A stretch of DNA of 64,000 nucleotides from Azotobacter paspali (GTDB lineage: Bacteria; Pseudomonadota; Gammaproteobacteria; Pseudomonadales; Pseudomonadaceae), in assembly GCF_042434745.1 (NCBI RefSeq), contig NZ_JBHLSS010000116.1. The stretch is one strand, 5' to 3'. Within the stretch, counting starts at the first letter, position 1; each line of letters opens with the position of its first letter. Below the pieces are notes generated by a model. The model was given only the letters and a program-made list of their open reading frames with translations. It did no database searches and was not told where the DNA came from. The position numbers were made by a program, and so were the translations under genes. Below, piece by piece: positions 9,048 to 18,237 of this stretch.

Positions 9048-9893
9048 ATGCACAGCGTCGTCTGTATCAAGCAGGTGCCGGATTCGGCCCAGATCCGGGT
9101 TCACCCGGTCACCAACACGATCATGCGCCAAGGTGTCCCGGCGATCATCAACCCTTATGACCTGTTCGCCCTGGAGGAGGCACTGCGCCTCAAGGACAAA
9201 TTCGGCGGCACGGTCACCGTGGTCACCATGGGTCCGCCCATGGCCGAGGCGGCGCTACGCAAGTGCCTGTCCTTTGGTGCCGACGACGCCATCTTGGTGT
9301 CGGACCGGGCTTTTGCCGGCTCCGACACCCTGGCCACTTCCTATGCCCTCAGCGCTGTCATTCGCAAGATCATGGAAGACATGCCGGTGGATCTGATCTT
9401 CACCGGCAAGCAGACCATCGACGGCGACACCGCCCAAGTCGGGCCTGGCATCGCCAAGCGCCTGGACTACCAGTTGCTCACCTATGTGTCCAGGATCGTC
9501 GACGTCGACACCGAGAAGAAGGAAATCCGGGTGGAGCGTCGCGCCGAAGGCGGCGTGCAGTTGCTCGAGACCTCCCTTCCCTGCCTGATCACCATGCTGG
9601 AAGGCACCAATGAAATGCGTTTCGGCGACCTGGACGACCTGTTTCGTGCCGCGCGCCACGAACTCAAGGTCTGGGATCGCGTGGCCGCCGGCATCGATAC
9701 GGTGGAGATGATCGGCCTCAAAGGCAGCCCCACGGTGGTCAGCAAGGTCTTCGCGCCCAAGCCCCGCAGCAAGCGCGCCGAACTCATCGAAAGCCACGAC
9801 AGCGATCCGAAGAATCTGGCCGAGGCCGCGCTGGCCAAGCTGTTCACCCAGCATCCCAACTTGGAACAGGAAATCGCCAAGCGGGCGGTCTGA
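9048..9893 (+). CDS. fixA: FixA, electron-transfer flavoprotein beta subunit
   Basis: 281 residues of the ETF-beta fold, starting MHSVVCIKQVPDSAQIRVHP. It carries the conserved stretches NPYDLFALEEALRLKD, VTMGPP and FTGKQTIDGDTAQVGP. With FixB it forms the flavoprotein that binds NADH and splits its electrons (bifurcation), one pair going up to quinone through FixCX and the other down to ferredoxin or flavodoxin. The complex is membrane-associated in Azotobacter. A GGAGTG site precedes the ATG. fixB follows after 11 bp. Confidence 0.96.
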   Translation: MHSVVCIKQVPDSAQIRVHPVTNTIMRQGVPAIINPYDLFALEEALRLKDKFGGTVTVVTMGPPMAEAALRKCLSFGADDAILVSDRAFAGSDTLATSYALSAVIRKIMEDMPVDLIFTGKQTIDGDTAQVGPGIAKRLDYQLLTYVSRIVDVDTEKKEIRVERRAEGGVQLLETSLPCLITMLEGTNEMRFGDLDDLFRAARHELKVWDRVAAGIDTVEMIGLKGSPTVVSKVFAPKPRSKRAELIESHDSDPKNLAEAALAKLFTQHPNLEQEIAKRAV

Positions 9894-9904
9894 GGAGCGA
9901 ACAC

Positions 9905-10987
9905 ATGAGCGAACAACCGAAAAAGCCGACGAAGAAGAAGGTCGAACTGGACCCGCGCTTCGTCGATTACCGTCACGTCTGGGTCTGCATCGAAAGCGAG
10001 CGCGGCGTGGTGCACCCGGTTTCCTGGGAACTTTTGGGCGAAGGCCGCAAGCTGGCCGATGCCCTGGGCGTCGAGCTCTACGGTGTGGTCATCTGCGGCC
10101 CTGGCGAGCGTGGCAAGGAAATCTGCGGCGAAGCCTTCCAGCACGGTGCCGACAAGGCTTATCTGCTGCAGCACGAAATTCTGCGGGACTACCGCAACGA
10201 GCCCTACACCAAGGCGCTTACCGACCTGGTCAACACTTACCAGCCGGAAATCCTCATGCTCGGCGCCACCACCCTGGGCCGCGACCTGGCCGGCTCGGTG
10301 GCCACCACCCTGGGCACCGGCCTGGTGGCCGACTGCACCGAACTGGTGATCGACACGGAAACCCGCAACCTGGCCTCCACCCGTCCGACTTTCGGCGGTT
10401 CTCTACTGTGCACCATCCTCACCCAGCGCCACCGGCCGCAGATGGCCACCGTGCGGCCGCGGGTGATGGCCATGCCGGAGCCCGACGCCAGCCGCAGCGG
10501 CGAGATCATCGAGGTACCGTTCTCGATGATCGAGACCGACATCATCACTAAGGTGCTGGAGTTCATCCCCGACGATACCCGCGACAAGCCCAACCTGCCT
10601 TTCGCCGACATCATCGTCGCCGGCGGCCGTGGGCTGCGCAACCAGGAGAATTTCCAACTGGTTTGGGATCTGGCCAAGGTCCTCGGCGCCGAAGTGGGCG
10701 CTTCGCGCCCCATCGTCCAGGCCGGCTGGGCCGAGCTGGACCGCCAGGTAGGCCAATCCGGTAAGACCGTGCGGCCCAAGCTGTACATCGCCGCCGGCAT
10801 CTCCGGCGCCATCCAGCACCGGGTGGGCATGGACGGGGCTGACGTGATCATCGCCATCAATACCGATCCCAGCGCACCCATCTTCGATTTCGCCCACTAC
10901 GGCATCGTCGGTAACGCCATCACCGTCCTGCCGGCACTGACCGAAGCTTTCAAGGCCCGTCTGGGGCAACTGAAAAAAGCTGGCTGA
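9905..10987 (+). CDS. fixB: FixB, electron-transfer flavoprotein alpha subunit
   Basis: 360 residues. The N-terminal ETF domain (WVCIESERGVVHPVSWELLGEGRKLAD) is followed by a C-terminal FAD-binding domain. That domain holds IIVAGGRGL, GASRPIVQAGW, GQSGKTVRPKLYIAAGISGAIQHRVGM and IIAINTDPSAPIFDFAHYGIVG, all diagnostic of ETF-alpha. A lysine-rich N-terminal leader (KKPTKKKVELD) precedes the domain. It pairs with FixA. It is preceded by GAGGAGCG and lies 12 bp before fixC. Confidence 0.96.
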   Translation: MSEQPKKPTKKKVELDPRFVDYRHVWVCIESERGVVHPVSWELLGEGRKLADALGVELYGVVICGPGERGKEICGEAFQHGADKAYLLQHEILRDYRNEPYTKALTDLVNTYQPEILMLGATTLGRDLAGSVATTLGTGLVADCTELVIDTETRNLASTRPTFGGSLLCTILTQRHRPQMATVRPRVMAMPEPDASRSGEIIEVPFSMIETDIITKVLEFIPDDTRDKPNLPFADIIVAGGRGLRNQENFQLVWDLAKVLGAEVGASRPIVQAGWAELDRQVGQSGKTVRPKLYIAAGISGAIQHRVGMDGADVIIAINTDPSAPIFDFAHYGIVGNAITVLPALTEAFKARLGQLKKAG

Positions 10988-10999
10988 CAGGAGAACATC

Positions 11000-12298
11000 A
11001 TGGCTGAAAGATTCGACGTGATCGTGGTCGGCGCCGGTATGGCCGGTAACGCCGCCGCATACACCCTGGCCAAGGGTGGGCTCAAGGTGCTGCAGATCGA
11101 GCGGGGCGAAACCCCCGGTTCGAAGAACGTGCAGGGCGCCATCCTCTATGCCGACGCCATCGAGAAGATCATTCCCGACTTCCGCGACGATGCGCCCCTG
11201 GAGCGGCACCTGATCGAGCAGCGCGTGTGGGTGATGGACGACGCTTCCTACGTCGGTACCCACTACCGTTCGGAGGACTTCAACAAGCCGCCCTACAACC
11301 GCTACACCATCATCCGCGTGCATTTCGACCAGTGGTTCAACAAGAAGGCCCGCGAGGCCGGCGTGCTGACCATCTGCGAAACCACCGTCACCGATCTGCT
11401 GATCGAGGGTGGCAAGGTGGTGGGCGTGCGTACCGATCGCCAGGGCGGCGAAGTCCGTGCCGACGCGGTGATCCTGGCCGACGGGGTGAACTCGCGCCTA
11501 GCAGTGAAGGCCGGCTTCCAGCCGGAAATCAAGCCCGAGAACGTGGCCCTGGCGGTGAAGGAAATCCATTTCCTGCCCCAGGAAACCATTGAGGCGCGCT
11601 TCAACATCGGCGAAGAGGAAGGCGTGGCTATCGAGATGGCCGGCAAGATCAGCGCCGGCATGATGGGCACCGGCTTCCTCTACACCAACAAGGAGTCGAT
11701 CACCCTGGGAGTCGGCTGCATGCTGTCCGACTTCAAGCAGCAGAAGATCTCCCCCTATGAACTGCTGGACCGGATGAAGTCCCATCCCTCTATCGCGCCC
11801 TTGATCGCCGGCAGCGAGATGAAGGAGTACGCCGCCCACCTGATCCCCGAAGGCGGCTACAACGCCATTCCCAAGGTATACGGCGACGGCTGGATGATCG
11901 CTGGCGACGCTGGCCAGTTCGTCAACGGCATCCATCGCGAAGGCTCCAACCTGGCCATGACCACCGGCATGCTGGCGGCACAGACCCTGGTCGAGCTGCG
12001 GGCCGCGGACAAGCCCTTCACCGCCGCCAACCTGGCCGAGTACAAGAAGAAGCTGGACGACAGCTTCGTCATGAAGGACCTGAAGAAGTACCGGCGCATG
12101 CCGGAGATCTTCCACAAGAACAAGCAGTTCTTCACCACCTACCCGGACCTGCTCTCCAGGGCCGCGCAGACCCTCATCCGGGTTGATGGCGTGGACAAGA
12201 AAACCAAGGAAAAGGATATCAAGAAAAGCTTCATCGCCTCACGTTCGCTGTTCGGGCTGATCGGCGATGCCTTCAAGTTCTGGCGCGCCTTCGAGTAA
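11000..12298 (+). CDS. fixC: FixC, ETF-quinone oxidoreductase-like flavoprotein
   Basis: 432 residues. A Rossmann FAD site sits at the start (VIVVGAGMAGNAAAYTLAKGG), and ETF-QO family motifs include GVNSRLAVKAGF, EGGYNAIPKVYGDGWMIAGDAGQFVNG and HREGSNLAMTTGMLAA. It accepts the high-potential branch of electrons from FixAB and, with the iron-sulfur protein FixX, reduces ubiquinone at the membrane. It is followed by fixX after 11 bp. Confidence 0.96.
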   Translation: MAERFDVIVVGAGMAGNAAAYTLAKGGLKVLQIERGETPGSKNVQGAILYADAIEKIIPDFRDDAPLERHLIEQRVWVMDDASYVGTHYRSEDFNKPPYNRYTIIRVHFDQWFNKKAREAGVLTICETTVTDLLIEGGKVVGVRTDRQGGEVRADAVILADGVNSRLAVKAGFQPEIKPENVALAVKEIHFLPQETIEARFNIGEEEGVAIEMAGKISAGMMGTGFLYTNKESITLGVGCMLSDFKQQKISPYELLDRMKSHPSIAPLIAGSEMKEYAAHLIPEGGYNAIPKVYGDGWMIAGDAGQFVNGIHREGSNLAMTTGMLAAQTLVELRAADKPFTAANLAEYKKKLDDSFVMKDLKKYRRMPEIFHKNKQFFTTYPDLLSRAAQTLIRVDGVDKKTKEKDIKKSFIASRSLFGLIGDAFKFWRAFE

Positions 12299-12309
12299 GG
12301 AGAAAGCCC

Positions 12310-12594
12310 ATGTCGAAGATCGAAGAAAAGCTGTTCCAGGATCGTTATCGGGTCGACTCCGGCCGGCCGCACATCAGGATCAAGGACCCCGACCATTGCA
12401 CCGAATGTCTGGAAAAGCAGTGTACCGTCTGCTGTCCGGCCGGTTGCTACACCCGCGAAACCAACGGCAAGGTCACCCTGGTGACCGACGGCTGCCTGGA
12501 GTGCGGAACCTGCAGGATCATTTGCCAGGAAAGCGGCAACCTGGAGTGGGAATGGCCTAGGGGCGGATTTGGGATCCTGTTTAAGTTCGGTTGA
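12310..12594 (+). CDS. fixX: FixX, ferredoxin-like partner of FixC
   Basis: A 94-residue ferredoxin-like protein with cysteines in HCTECLEKQCTVCCPAGCY and CLECGTCRIICQE. FixX corresponds to the iron-sulfur domain fused to the end of mitochondrial ETF-QO and carries electrons between FixC and quinone. AAGGAG precedes the ATG. The next gene starts only 3 bp after its stop, so the two are co-transcribed. Confidence 0.95.
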   Translation: MSKIEEKLFQDRYRVDSGRPHIRIKDPDHCTECLEKQCTVCCPAGCYTRETNGKVTLVTDGCLECGTCRIICQESGNLEWEWPRGGFGILFKFG

Positions 12595-12597
12595 GGG

Positions 12598-13062
12598 ATG
12601 ACAATGAACGATATCCAGCTTTTTCTGGCCCACGCCATTCAGTTGGAGAAGGAGTCGGCGCGCCGCTATGAGGAACTGGCCGAGGCCATGCAGAGCCTCG
12701 GCAGCGCGGAGGTGGCCGAATTCTTCCGGCAGATGGCGCACTATTCCCGCCTGCACCTGAAGGAGGCCATGGAGCGTGGCGGTTTTCACGACCTGCCGAA
12801 GCTTGCCCCCGATGCCTACGAATGGCCTGAAGGGACGAGTCCTGAAGCGGCCGCCTGGGCCGGCGCGGATGGGTTTATGGATGTGCCCGGCGCCCTGGCC
12901 TTGGCCCTGGACGGCGAGCGTCGCAGTTGCGACTACTACCGGGCCATCGCCGAGAAGGCCCTGGACCCGGAAGTGAAGCATATGGCCGAGGCTTTCGCCG
13001 AGGAGGAGGCTGAACACGTGGCCCAGTTGGAAGCCTGGCGGAGCCGCCCGGCCAAGAGCTGA
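12598..13062 (+). CDS. Ferritin-like / rubrerythrin-type protein at the end of the fix operon
   Basis: 154 residues, all helical, in the four-helix ferritin-like pattern. Glutamate-rich motifs lie in helix 1 (LEKESARRYEELAE) and the last helix (EAFAEEEAEHVAQLEAW), with a RRSCDYYRAIAEKA helix before it. There is no C-terminal rubredoxin domain, so it is not a full rubrerythrin. It follows fixX by 3 bp and ends 15 bp before a strong hairpin, so it is the last gene of the fix operon. Peroxide or oxygen removal, or iron handling, next to an oxygen-sensitive flavoprotein system is inference from the fold and position. The start may instead be the ATG at 12604. Confidence 0.78.
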   Translation: MTMNDIQLFLAHAIQLEKESARRYEELAEAMQSLGSAEVAEFFRQMAHYSRLHLKEAMERGGFHDLPKLAPDAYEWPEGTSPEAAAWAGADGFMDVPGALALALDGERRSCDYYRAIAEKALDPEVKHMAEAFAEEEAEHVAQLEAWRSRPAKS

Positions 13063-13077
13063 GGTCGTTTCGGACAC

Positions 13078-13113
13078 GGCCGGCAGGAGCGGTGCGAACC
13101 GCTCCTGCCGGCC
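13078..13113. terminator. Bidirectional hairpin terminator after the fix operon
   Basis: A perfect 16-bp stem, GGCCGGCAGGAGCGGT at 13078-13093 and its complement at 13098-13113, closed by a GCGA loop. It sits between two convergent genes. There is no T-run on either side, but the stem is very stable. Confidence 0.8.
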
Positions 13114-13119
13114 GGTTCG

Positions 13120-14124
13120 TCAGTGGAGTGGCTTGCCGGAGTCCTCGAGCACCGGCTGGTTGCGGGTCTTCCACAGCGATACCAAGACACCGCCGAGCAG
13201 CAGGCCGAAGGTGACGCCGAGCGAGATACCGGCCGGGATCTTGCCGATGATGTTGACCAGAAAGATTTTGGCGCCGATGAACACCAGCACTAGGGCCAGG
13301 GCGTACTTCAGGTAGGCGAAGCGGTGGATTAGCGCCGCCAGGGCGAAGTACAGCGCCCGCAGGCCGAGGACGGCGAAAATGTTCGAGGTGTAGACGATGA
13401 AGGGGTCCAGGGTGATGGCGAAGATCGCCGGCACGCTGTCCACCGCGAACACCAGGTCGGCACACTCGATCAGAATCAGTGCCAGCAGGAGCGGAGTGGC
13501 CCAGATCACGCTTTTGCCGCTGGCGTTGGGCTGACGGACGAGGAAGCGCCCATCGTGCAGTCGGTCGGTCACCCGCAAGTGGCTGCGCAGGAACCGCACG
13601 AACTTGTTGTTTTCCATGTTCTGTTCGTCATCGATTCTGGAAAACAGCATTTTCAGGCCAGTCAGCAGCAGGAACAGGCCGAACACGTAAAGGATCCAGT
13701 GGAACTGGGTGATCAGCGTGGCGCCTAGGCCGATCATCAGAGCACGCAGCACGATCACGCCGAGGATACCCCAGAACAGCACTTCATGCTGGTATTTGCG
13801 GGGAATGGCCAGGTAGCTGAAGATCATCGCCATGACGAACACGTTGTCCATCGACAGCGACTTCTCGATCAAAAAGCCGGTGTAGTATTCGAGACTCGCA
13901 TCCGCTCCTTTCCAGTGCCAGACCAGCAAGCCGAACAGCAGCCCCGCGCTGATGTAGCCGGCCGACAGCAGCAGGCTTTCCTTTACGCCGATTTCATGAT
14001 GGTCGCGGTGCAGCACGCCGAGGTCGAAGGCCAGCAGCACAACGACGATGCCGATGAACAGCAGCCACAGCCAAGTGGGAGTACCGAGAAAAGTGGTCGA
14101 GGCAAACGCTATGAAAGCGTCCAT
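13120..14124 (-). CDS. TerC/Alx-family integral membrane protein
   Basis: 334 residues with about nine membrane helices. It shows the TerC-family signatures FLIEKSLSMDNVFVMAMIF, VIVLRALMIGLGATLI and LILIECADLVFAVDSVPAIFAIT, whose acidic residues inside helices are thought to handle metal ions. Relatives (Alx, MntP-linked TerC) are tied to manganese export or pH and metal stress. The start at 14124 follows a near-ideal AAGGAGGGG, better than the ATG at 14172. I looked for a yybP-ykoY manganese riboswitch in the leader and could not recognise one. Confidence 0.85.
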   Translation of the reverse strand: MDAFIAFASTTFLGTPTWLWLLFIGIVVVLLAFDLGVLHRDHHEIGVKESLLLSAGYISAGLLFGLLVWHWKGADASLEYYTGFLIEKSLSMDNVFVMAMIFSYLAIPRKYQHEVLFWGILGVIVLRALMIGLGATLITQFHWILYVFGLFLLLTGLKMLFSRIDDEQNMENNKFVRFLRSHLRVTDRLHDGRFLVRQPNASGKSVIWATPLLLALILIECADLVFAVDSVPAIFAITLDPFIVYTSNIFAVLGLRALYFALAALIHRFAYLKYALALVLVFIGAKIFLVNIIGKIPAGISLGVTFGLLLGGVLVSLWKTRNQPVLEDSGKPLH

Positions 14125-14296
14125 AAGCCCCTCCTTGCAATGTCGAAGTTGAAAGATCAGTGACTCCGACATGGCGGCGGTAGCCGTCAGAGGGACCCGG
14201 CGTCACGCATTCAGGCTAGTGATCCGGCACGCAGGACTCAAGCCCGAAGCCGTTGCAAGCTTTTTCCGAGCGCCAGGTGGCGTGCTCCGCCGGACC

Positions 14297-14986
14297 TCAG
14301 GGCTCGAAGCGGTAGCCGACGCCGATCTCGGTGATGATGTGCCGCGGCTGGGCTGGGATACGCTCGATCTTCTGCCGCAGATGGCCCACATAGATCCGCA
14401 GGTACTGATTGTTTTCCACCGCGTGGCTGCCCCAGATCTGCAGCAGCAGTTGCCGGTGGGTGAGCACACGGCCGGGGTTGGAGGCCAGCAGGATCAGCAG
14501 GCGGTACTGGATGTCGGTCAGATGCAGGGGTTCGCCGGCACGGGTGACCGCGCGGTGCACGCAGTCGATCCGGCACTCGCCGAACTCGATGATCGGCTCC
14601 AGTTGTTCCCGCTCCGAAGGGTTGCGGCGCAGCAAGGCACGCACCCGCGCCAGCAATTCGGAAACCCCAAAGGGCTTGGTCAGGTAGTCGTCGGCGCCGG
14701 CATCCAGGGCAGTGACCTTGCTGATTTCCTGGGAGCGGGCGGAGAGCACCAGGATCGGCACCGCGGACCAGATCCGGTAGTCGCGGATGAAGTTGATGCC
14801 GTTGCGGTCCGGCAGGCCCAGGTCGAGGATCAGCAGGTCCGGCTTGCAGGCGCCGGCTTCCACCGCGCCCTGGGCGGCGGTACCGGCCTCGATGATGGTG
14901 TAGCCTTCGCCTTCCAGGGTGGCGGCCACCAGTTCGCGGATCTGCGGGTCGTCCTCCACCAGCAGGATGGTCGCGGTTTCGCTCAT
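14297..14986 (-). CDS. kdpE: KdpE-type response regulator
   Basis: 229 residues of the OmpR class. The receiver domain has the acidic pocket (ILLVEDDPQ), the phospho-acceptor aspartate in LLILDLGLPDRNG, and the lysine in DDYLTKPFG. A winged-helix DNA-binding domain ends with LRIYVGHLRQKIE and TEIGVGYRF. The sequence most resembles KdpE, which turns on the KdpFABC potassium pump, but no kdpFABC lies in this window. The start overlaps the kinase stop (ATGA, 14983-14986). Confidence 0.85.
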   Translation of the reverse strand: MSETATILLVEDDPQIRELVAATLEGEGYTIIEAGTAAQGAVEAGACKPDLLILDLGLPDRNGINFIRDYRIWSAVPILVLSARSQEISKVTALDAGADDYLTKPFGVSELLARVRALLRRNPSEREQLEPIIEFGECRIDCVHRAVTRAGEPLHLTDIQYRLLILLASNPGRVLTHRQLLLQIWGSHAVENNQYLRIYVGHLRQKIERIPAQPRHIITEIGVGYRFEP

Positions 14987-16449
14987 GTCTCGTCCTTCAA
15001 ATCGCTCAGGGTAGGCGCGCTGCCCAGCGGCAGGCGCAGGCGGAAACAGGCGCCGCCGCCCATACGGTTTTCCGCCAGTACCTGGCCGCCATGGGCCTCG
15101 GCGATACTGCGGGCGATGGCCAGCCCGAGGCCGACTCCAGGTATATTGGACTCGGTCTGGCCACGGCGGAACAGGCCGAACAGCTCCTCGGCGCCCTCGA
15201 GCGGCAGTCCGGGGCCCCAGTCGCAGACCATCACGTCCAGCCAGTCGCCGAAACGGCGTACCACCAGTTCCACGGGGGTATCGGCCGGCGAGTACTTGAT
15301 GGCGTTTTCCAGGAGGTTCCACAGCACCCGCTCCACCAGCACCGCATCGAAGCACAGCGGCGGCAGGCCCAGCGGGATGTCCAAGGTGATCTCCCGGTCC
15401 TTCCACTGGGTGCGGACCTGGCGCAGGGTGGCGCCGATGACTTCGTCGATCGGCTGCCAGGCCTCGTTCAATTCAATGTTACCGGAGCGCAGGCGGGCCA
15501 TGTCGAGCAAGTTGGTGACTAACTGGTTGATCGACAGGGCCTGATTGCGCAGGGCGTTCAGCATGTTCTTCTGGCGCTCCAGGGAGGCCTTGCCGAGGGC
15601 CAGGGTGTCGGCCAGCCCGACCATCACCGTCAGCGGCGTGCGCAGGTCGTGAGACAGCGCCGAGAGGATCGAGCTGCGCAGGGACTCGGCGGCTCGGCGC
15701 AGTTCGGTTTCCCGGGCGATCTCGGCGAAATGGGTGCGCTCCAGGGCGACGGTCAGCACCGACGAGGCGGTTTCCAGGACGGTGCGGGTCGCATCGCTGC
15801 CCGCCTGGGTCGCCGGCAGCTCGCAGGCCAGCACGTGCTGCCGGCCGCTGGCGATCAGCGGGACCAGGGCCAACGTGTGCTGCGGATCGCTACCGGCGCT
15901 CATCAGGGGATGGCGGCTGGCGAGGGCCGACTGCAGCAGCGCTGCGGTGAGCGGGGCCGGCGGCGCGGCCAGGGCGCTTTCCGGCAGGATGCGGGTATGC
16001 TCGGCCTGTAGCGCGGTGCGGAGGAAGCGGCTGGCGATCTCCTCCACTTCGGTCGGCTTCTGCGCAACGCTCAGGTGGCGGGCCAGATCGTACAGGGCAT
16101 GGGTTTGGGTTTCCCGGACCTGCATCTGCTCGGCCTGGCCTTTCAGAGAGGCGGTGAGATGCCCGACCAGCAGGGCCACCACCAGCATAACCACCGCGGC
16201 CAGCAGGTACTGGACCTCGGTGATCGCCAAGGAGAACAGCGGCGGAACGAAGACGTGGGCGTAGAGCAGGGCGCTCAGCAAGGCCGTGGCGATGGCCGGG
16301 CCGCGGCCGTAGTAGCTGCCGACGACGACGACGGCCAGTACGTAGAGCAGCGCCGTGTTGGAGAGGTCGATAGCCTCCTGCAGCGGCAGCATGAGCAGGG
16401 TGAGGCCGACGCTGACCAGGATGGCGAGCAGGAGTTTATGGAGTGTCAC
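14983..16449 (-). CDS. kdpD: Short KdpD-like sensor histidine kinase
   Basis: 488 residues. It opens with the four-helix DUF4118 membrane domain of KdpD (KLLLAILVSVGLTLL ... YYGRGPAIATALLSALLY ... VVMLVVALLVGHL). A GAF-like linker follows, then HisKA with the phospho-accepting histidine in LSALSHDLRTPLTVM, and an ATPase domain with NLLENAIKYS and VGLGLAIARSIAEAHGG. Full KdpD proteins are about 890 residues; the N-terminal KdpD sensory domain and USP domain are absent, and no remnant is seen upstream. It is therefore a natural short form or an N-terminal loss. Translationally coupled to kdpE. Confidence 0.85.
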   Translation of the reverse strand: MTLHKLLLAILVSVGLTLLMLPLQEAIDLSNTALLYVLAVVVVGSYYGRGPAIATALLSALLYAHVFVPPLFSLAITEVQYLLAAVVMLVVALLVGHLTASLKGQAEQMQVRETQTHALYDLARHLSVAQKPTEVEEIASRFLRTALQAEHTRILPESALAAPPAPLTAALLQSALASRHPLMSAGSDPQHTLALVPLIASGRQHVLACELPATQAGSDATRTVLETASSVLTVALERTHFAEIARETELRRAAESLRSSILSALSHDLRTPLTVMVGLADTLALGKASLERQKNMLNALRNQALSINQLVTNLLDMARLRSGNIELNEAWQPIDEVIGATLRQVRTQWKDREITLDIPLGLPPLCFDAVLVERVLWNLLENAIKYSPADTPVELVVRRFGDWLDVMVCDWGPGLPLEGAEELFGLFRRGQTESNIPGVGLGLAIARSIAEAHGGQVLAENRMGGGACFRLRLPLGSAPTLSDLKDET

Positions 16450-16689
16450 GGTGGCCTGGTCTTACCCCGGGTCTCGAAGACCGGACATCCTATCGGGAGC
16501 GGAATAAAAACGGTATAAAAAACGACCAGTTACAATTCGTATTCCGTCATCGGGCGCGCGTGAACTCCAGGTCACGAAGAGGGCAGGACATTGTTGCGCG
16601 GGCGTGTAAGAAGGTGATTCGGCAGGATGTGTTTGGGGTCTTCTTGAAAGTTTTGTGACAATGCCGCCTCCTTTCCTGAGCTCCCTCAC

Positions 16690-18168
16690 ATGCTTGACCT
16701 TTTGCTCGAGTTGGACGGCTGGCTGCTCGCCGGTCTGGCCGTGGCGCTGACCTTCGTTTTGGCCTTCGAATTCATCAACGGCTTCCACGACACCGCGAAC
16801 GCGGTGGCGACGGTGATCTACACCAAGGCCATGCCACCCTATCTGGCGGTCTTCGCATCCGGGGTGTTCAACTTCCTTGGCGTCCTGCTGGGCGGTGTCG
16901 GCGTGGCCTATGCCATCGTGCACCTGCTGCCCGTCGAGCTGCTCATCGACGTGAACACCGGCCGCGGGCTGGCCATGGTCTTCTCGCTGCTGGCCGCCGC
17001 CATCGTCTGGAACCTGGGCACCTGGTATTTCGGCATCCCGGCCTCGAGTTCGCATACCCTGATCGGCTCGATCCTCGGCGTGGGCCTGGCCAATACGCTG
17101 TTGACCGATGTGACGGTCTCCGAAGGCGTCAACTGGCAGAAGGCCGCCGATATCGGCATTTCACTGCTGTTCTCGCCGTTGGCGGGTTTTTTGGTCGCCG
17201 GCTCGATCTTCCTCGGCCTGAAGCTGTGGAAGCCGCGCTCTTCCATGCATAGCTCGCCACAGCAGCGCAAGGCGCAGATAGGCAAGAAGCACCCTCCGTT
17301 TTGGAACCGCCTGATCCTGGTCCTGTCGGCCATGGGCGTGAGCTTCGCGCATGGCTCGAACGACGGCCAGAAGGGCATAGGCTTGATCATGTTGGTACTG
17401 ATCGGGATAGTGCCCGCGCACTTCGCCCTCAACCTGGACAGCACGGCCTACGAACTCGACCGGACGCGCGACGCGGCCGTGCATCTGCGCGACTTCTACC
17501 AGCGCAATACCGGATCGCTCGCGGGATACCTGGCCCTCGGCAAGGGCAAGGGCACCGACCTGCCCGAGAAGTACCGCTGCGATCCCAAGCAGACCGAGGT
17601 CACCCTGCAAGCCCTGATGGCGGCCCTGGACGGGGCGCGGGTCTATGCGGAGCTACCGGAGCAGATGCGGGTCGACATTCGCCGCTATCTGCTCTGCCTG
17701 GACGACTCGGCGCGCAAGGTCGGCAAGTTGGAGGAGCTGTCGGCGGCGGAAAAGAAAGATTTGGAGAAACTGCGCAAGGATTTGCGGGCGACGACCGAGT
17801 ACGCGCCGTTCTGGGTAGTGATGGCGGTGGCCCTAGCTCTAGGCCTGGGAACCATGATCGGCTGGCGACGCGTCGTCCTGACCGTGGGCGAGAAGATCGG
17901 CAAGGAAGGCATGACCTATGCGCAGGGCATGAGCGCCCAGGTCACGGCCGCCATGGCCATCGGCCTGGCCAACCTCTACAGCCTGCCAGTCTCGACGACC
18001 CATGTGCTGTCGTCCGGCGTGGCGGGCAGCATGGTCGCCAACCGGAGCGGCCTGCAGGGCGGCACGGTGGGGAGCATTCTTCTCGCCTGGGTGATGACCC
18101 TGCCGGCGGCGATGGGACTGGCCGCCGGTCTGTATCTGCTCGCCAATTACCTGTTCATCGGCAACTGA
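16690..18168 (+). CDS. pitA: Pit-family low-affinity inorganic phosphate transporter
   Basis: 492 residues. Two homologous membrane halves carry the Pit signatures EFINGFHDTANAVATVIYT and ASSSHTLIGSILGVGLAN near the N-terminus, and SFAHGSNDGQKGIGL plus LPVSTTHVLSSGVAGSMVA later. A long hydrophilic loop (about 230-370, charged, no helices) lies between them, as in other proteobacterial PitA proteins. It imports metal-phosphate with protons. The start has only a weak ribosome site. It stands alone, with a hairpin terminator 43 bp after the stop. Confidence 0.9.
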   Translation: MLDLLLELDGWLLAGLAVALTFVLAFEFINGFHDTANAVATVIYTKAMPPYLAVFASGVFNFLGVLLGGVGVAYAIVHLLPVELLIDVNTGRGLAMVFSLLAAAIVWNLGTWYFGIPASSSHTLIGSILGVGLANTLLTDVTVSEGVNWQKAADIGISLLFSPLAGFLVAGSIFLGLKLWKPRSSMHSSPQQRKAQIGKKHPPFWNRLILVLSAMGVSFAHGSNDGQKGIGLIMLVLIGIVPAHFALNLDSTAYELDRTRDAAVHLRDFYQRNTGSLAGYLALGKGKGTDLPEKYRCDPKQTEVTLQALMAALDGARVYAELPEQMRVDIRRYLLCLDDSARKVGKLEELSAAEKKDLEKLRKDLRATTEYAPFWVVMAVALALGLGTMIGWRRVVLTVGEKIGKEGMTYAQGMSAQVTAAMAIGLANLYSLPVSTTHVLSSGVAGSMVANRSGLQGGTVGSILLAWVMTLPAAMGLAAGLYLLANYLFIGN

Positions 18169-18211
18169 CCCGCGCTCTGGGGGACTGGCAGGAACAGTCC
18201 GGTCCGCCACG

Positions 18212-18237
18212 GCCTACGGCGATGCCGCGCCGTAGGC
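18212..18237 (+). terminator. Hairpin terminator after pitA
   Basis: A perfect 10-bp stem, GCCTACGGCG (18212-18221) and CGCCGTAGGC (18228-18237), with a 6-base loop. It lies between the convergent pitA and tonB genes. It lacks a clear T-run. Confidence 0.55.

Noticed and set aside
14125..14296. Possible manganese (yybP-ykoY) riboswitch before the TerC-family gene
   Set aside because: Leader length fits, but I could not find the conserved internal-loop sequences or the folding pattern.
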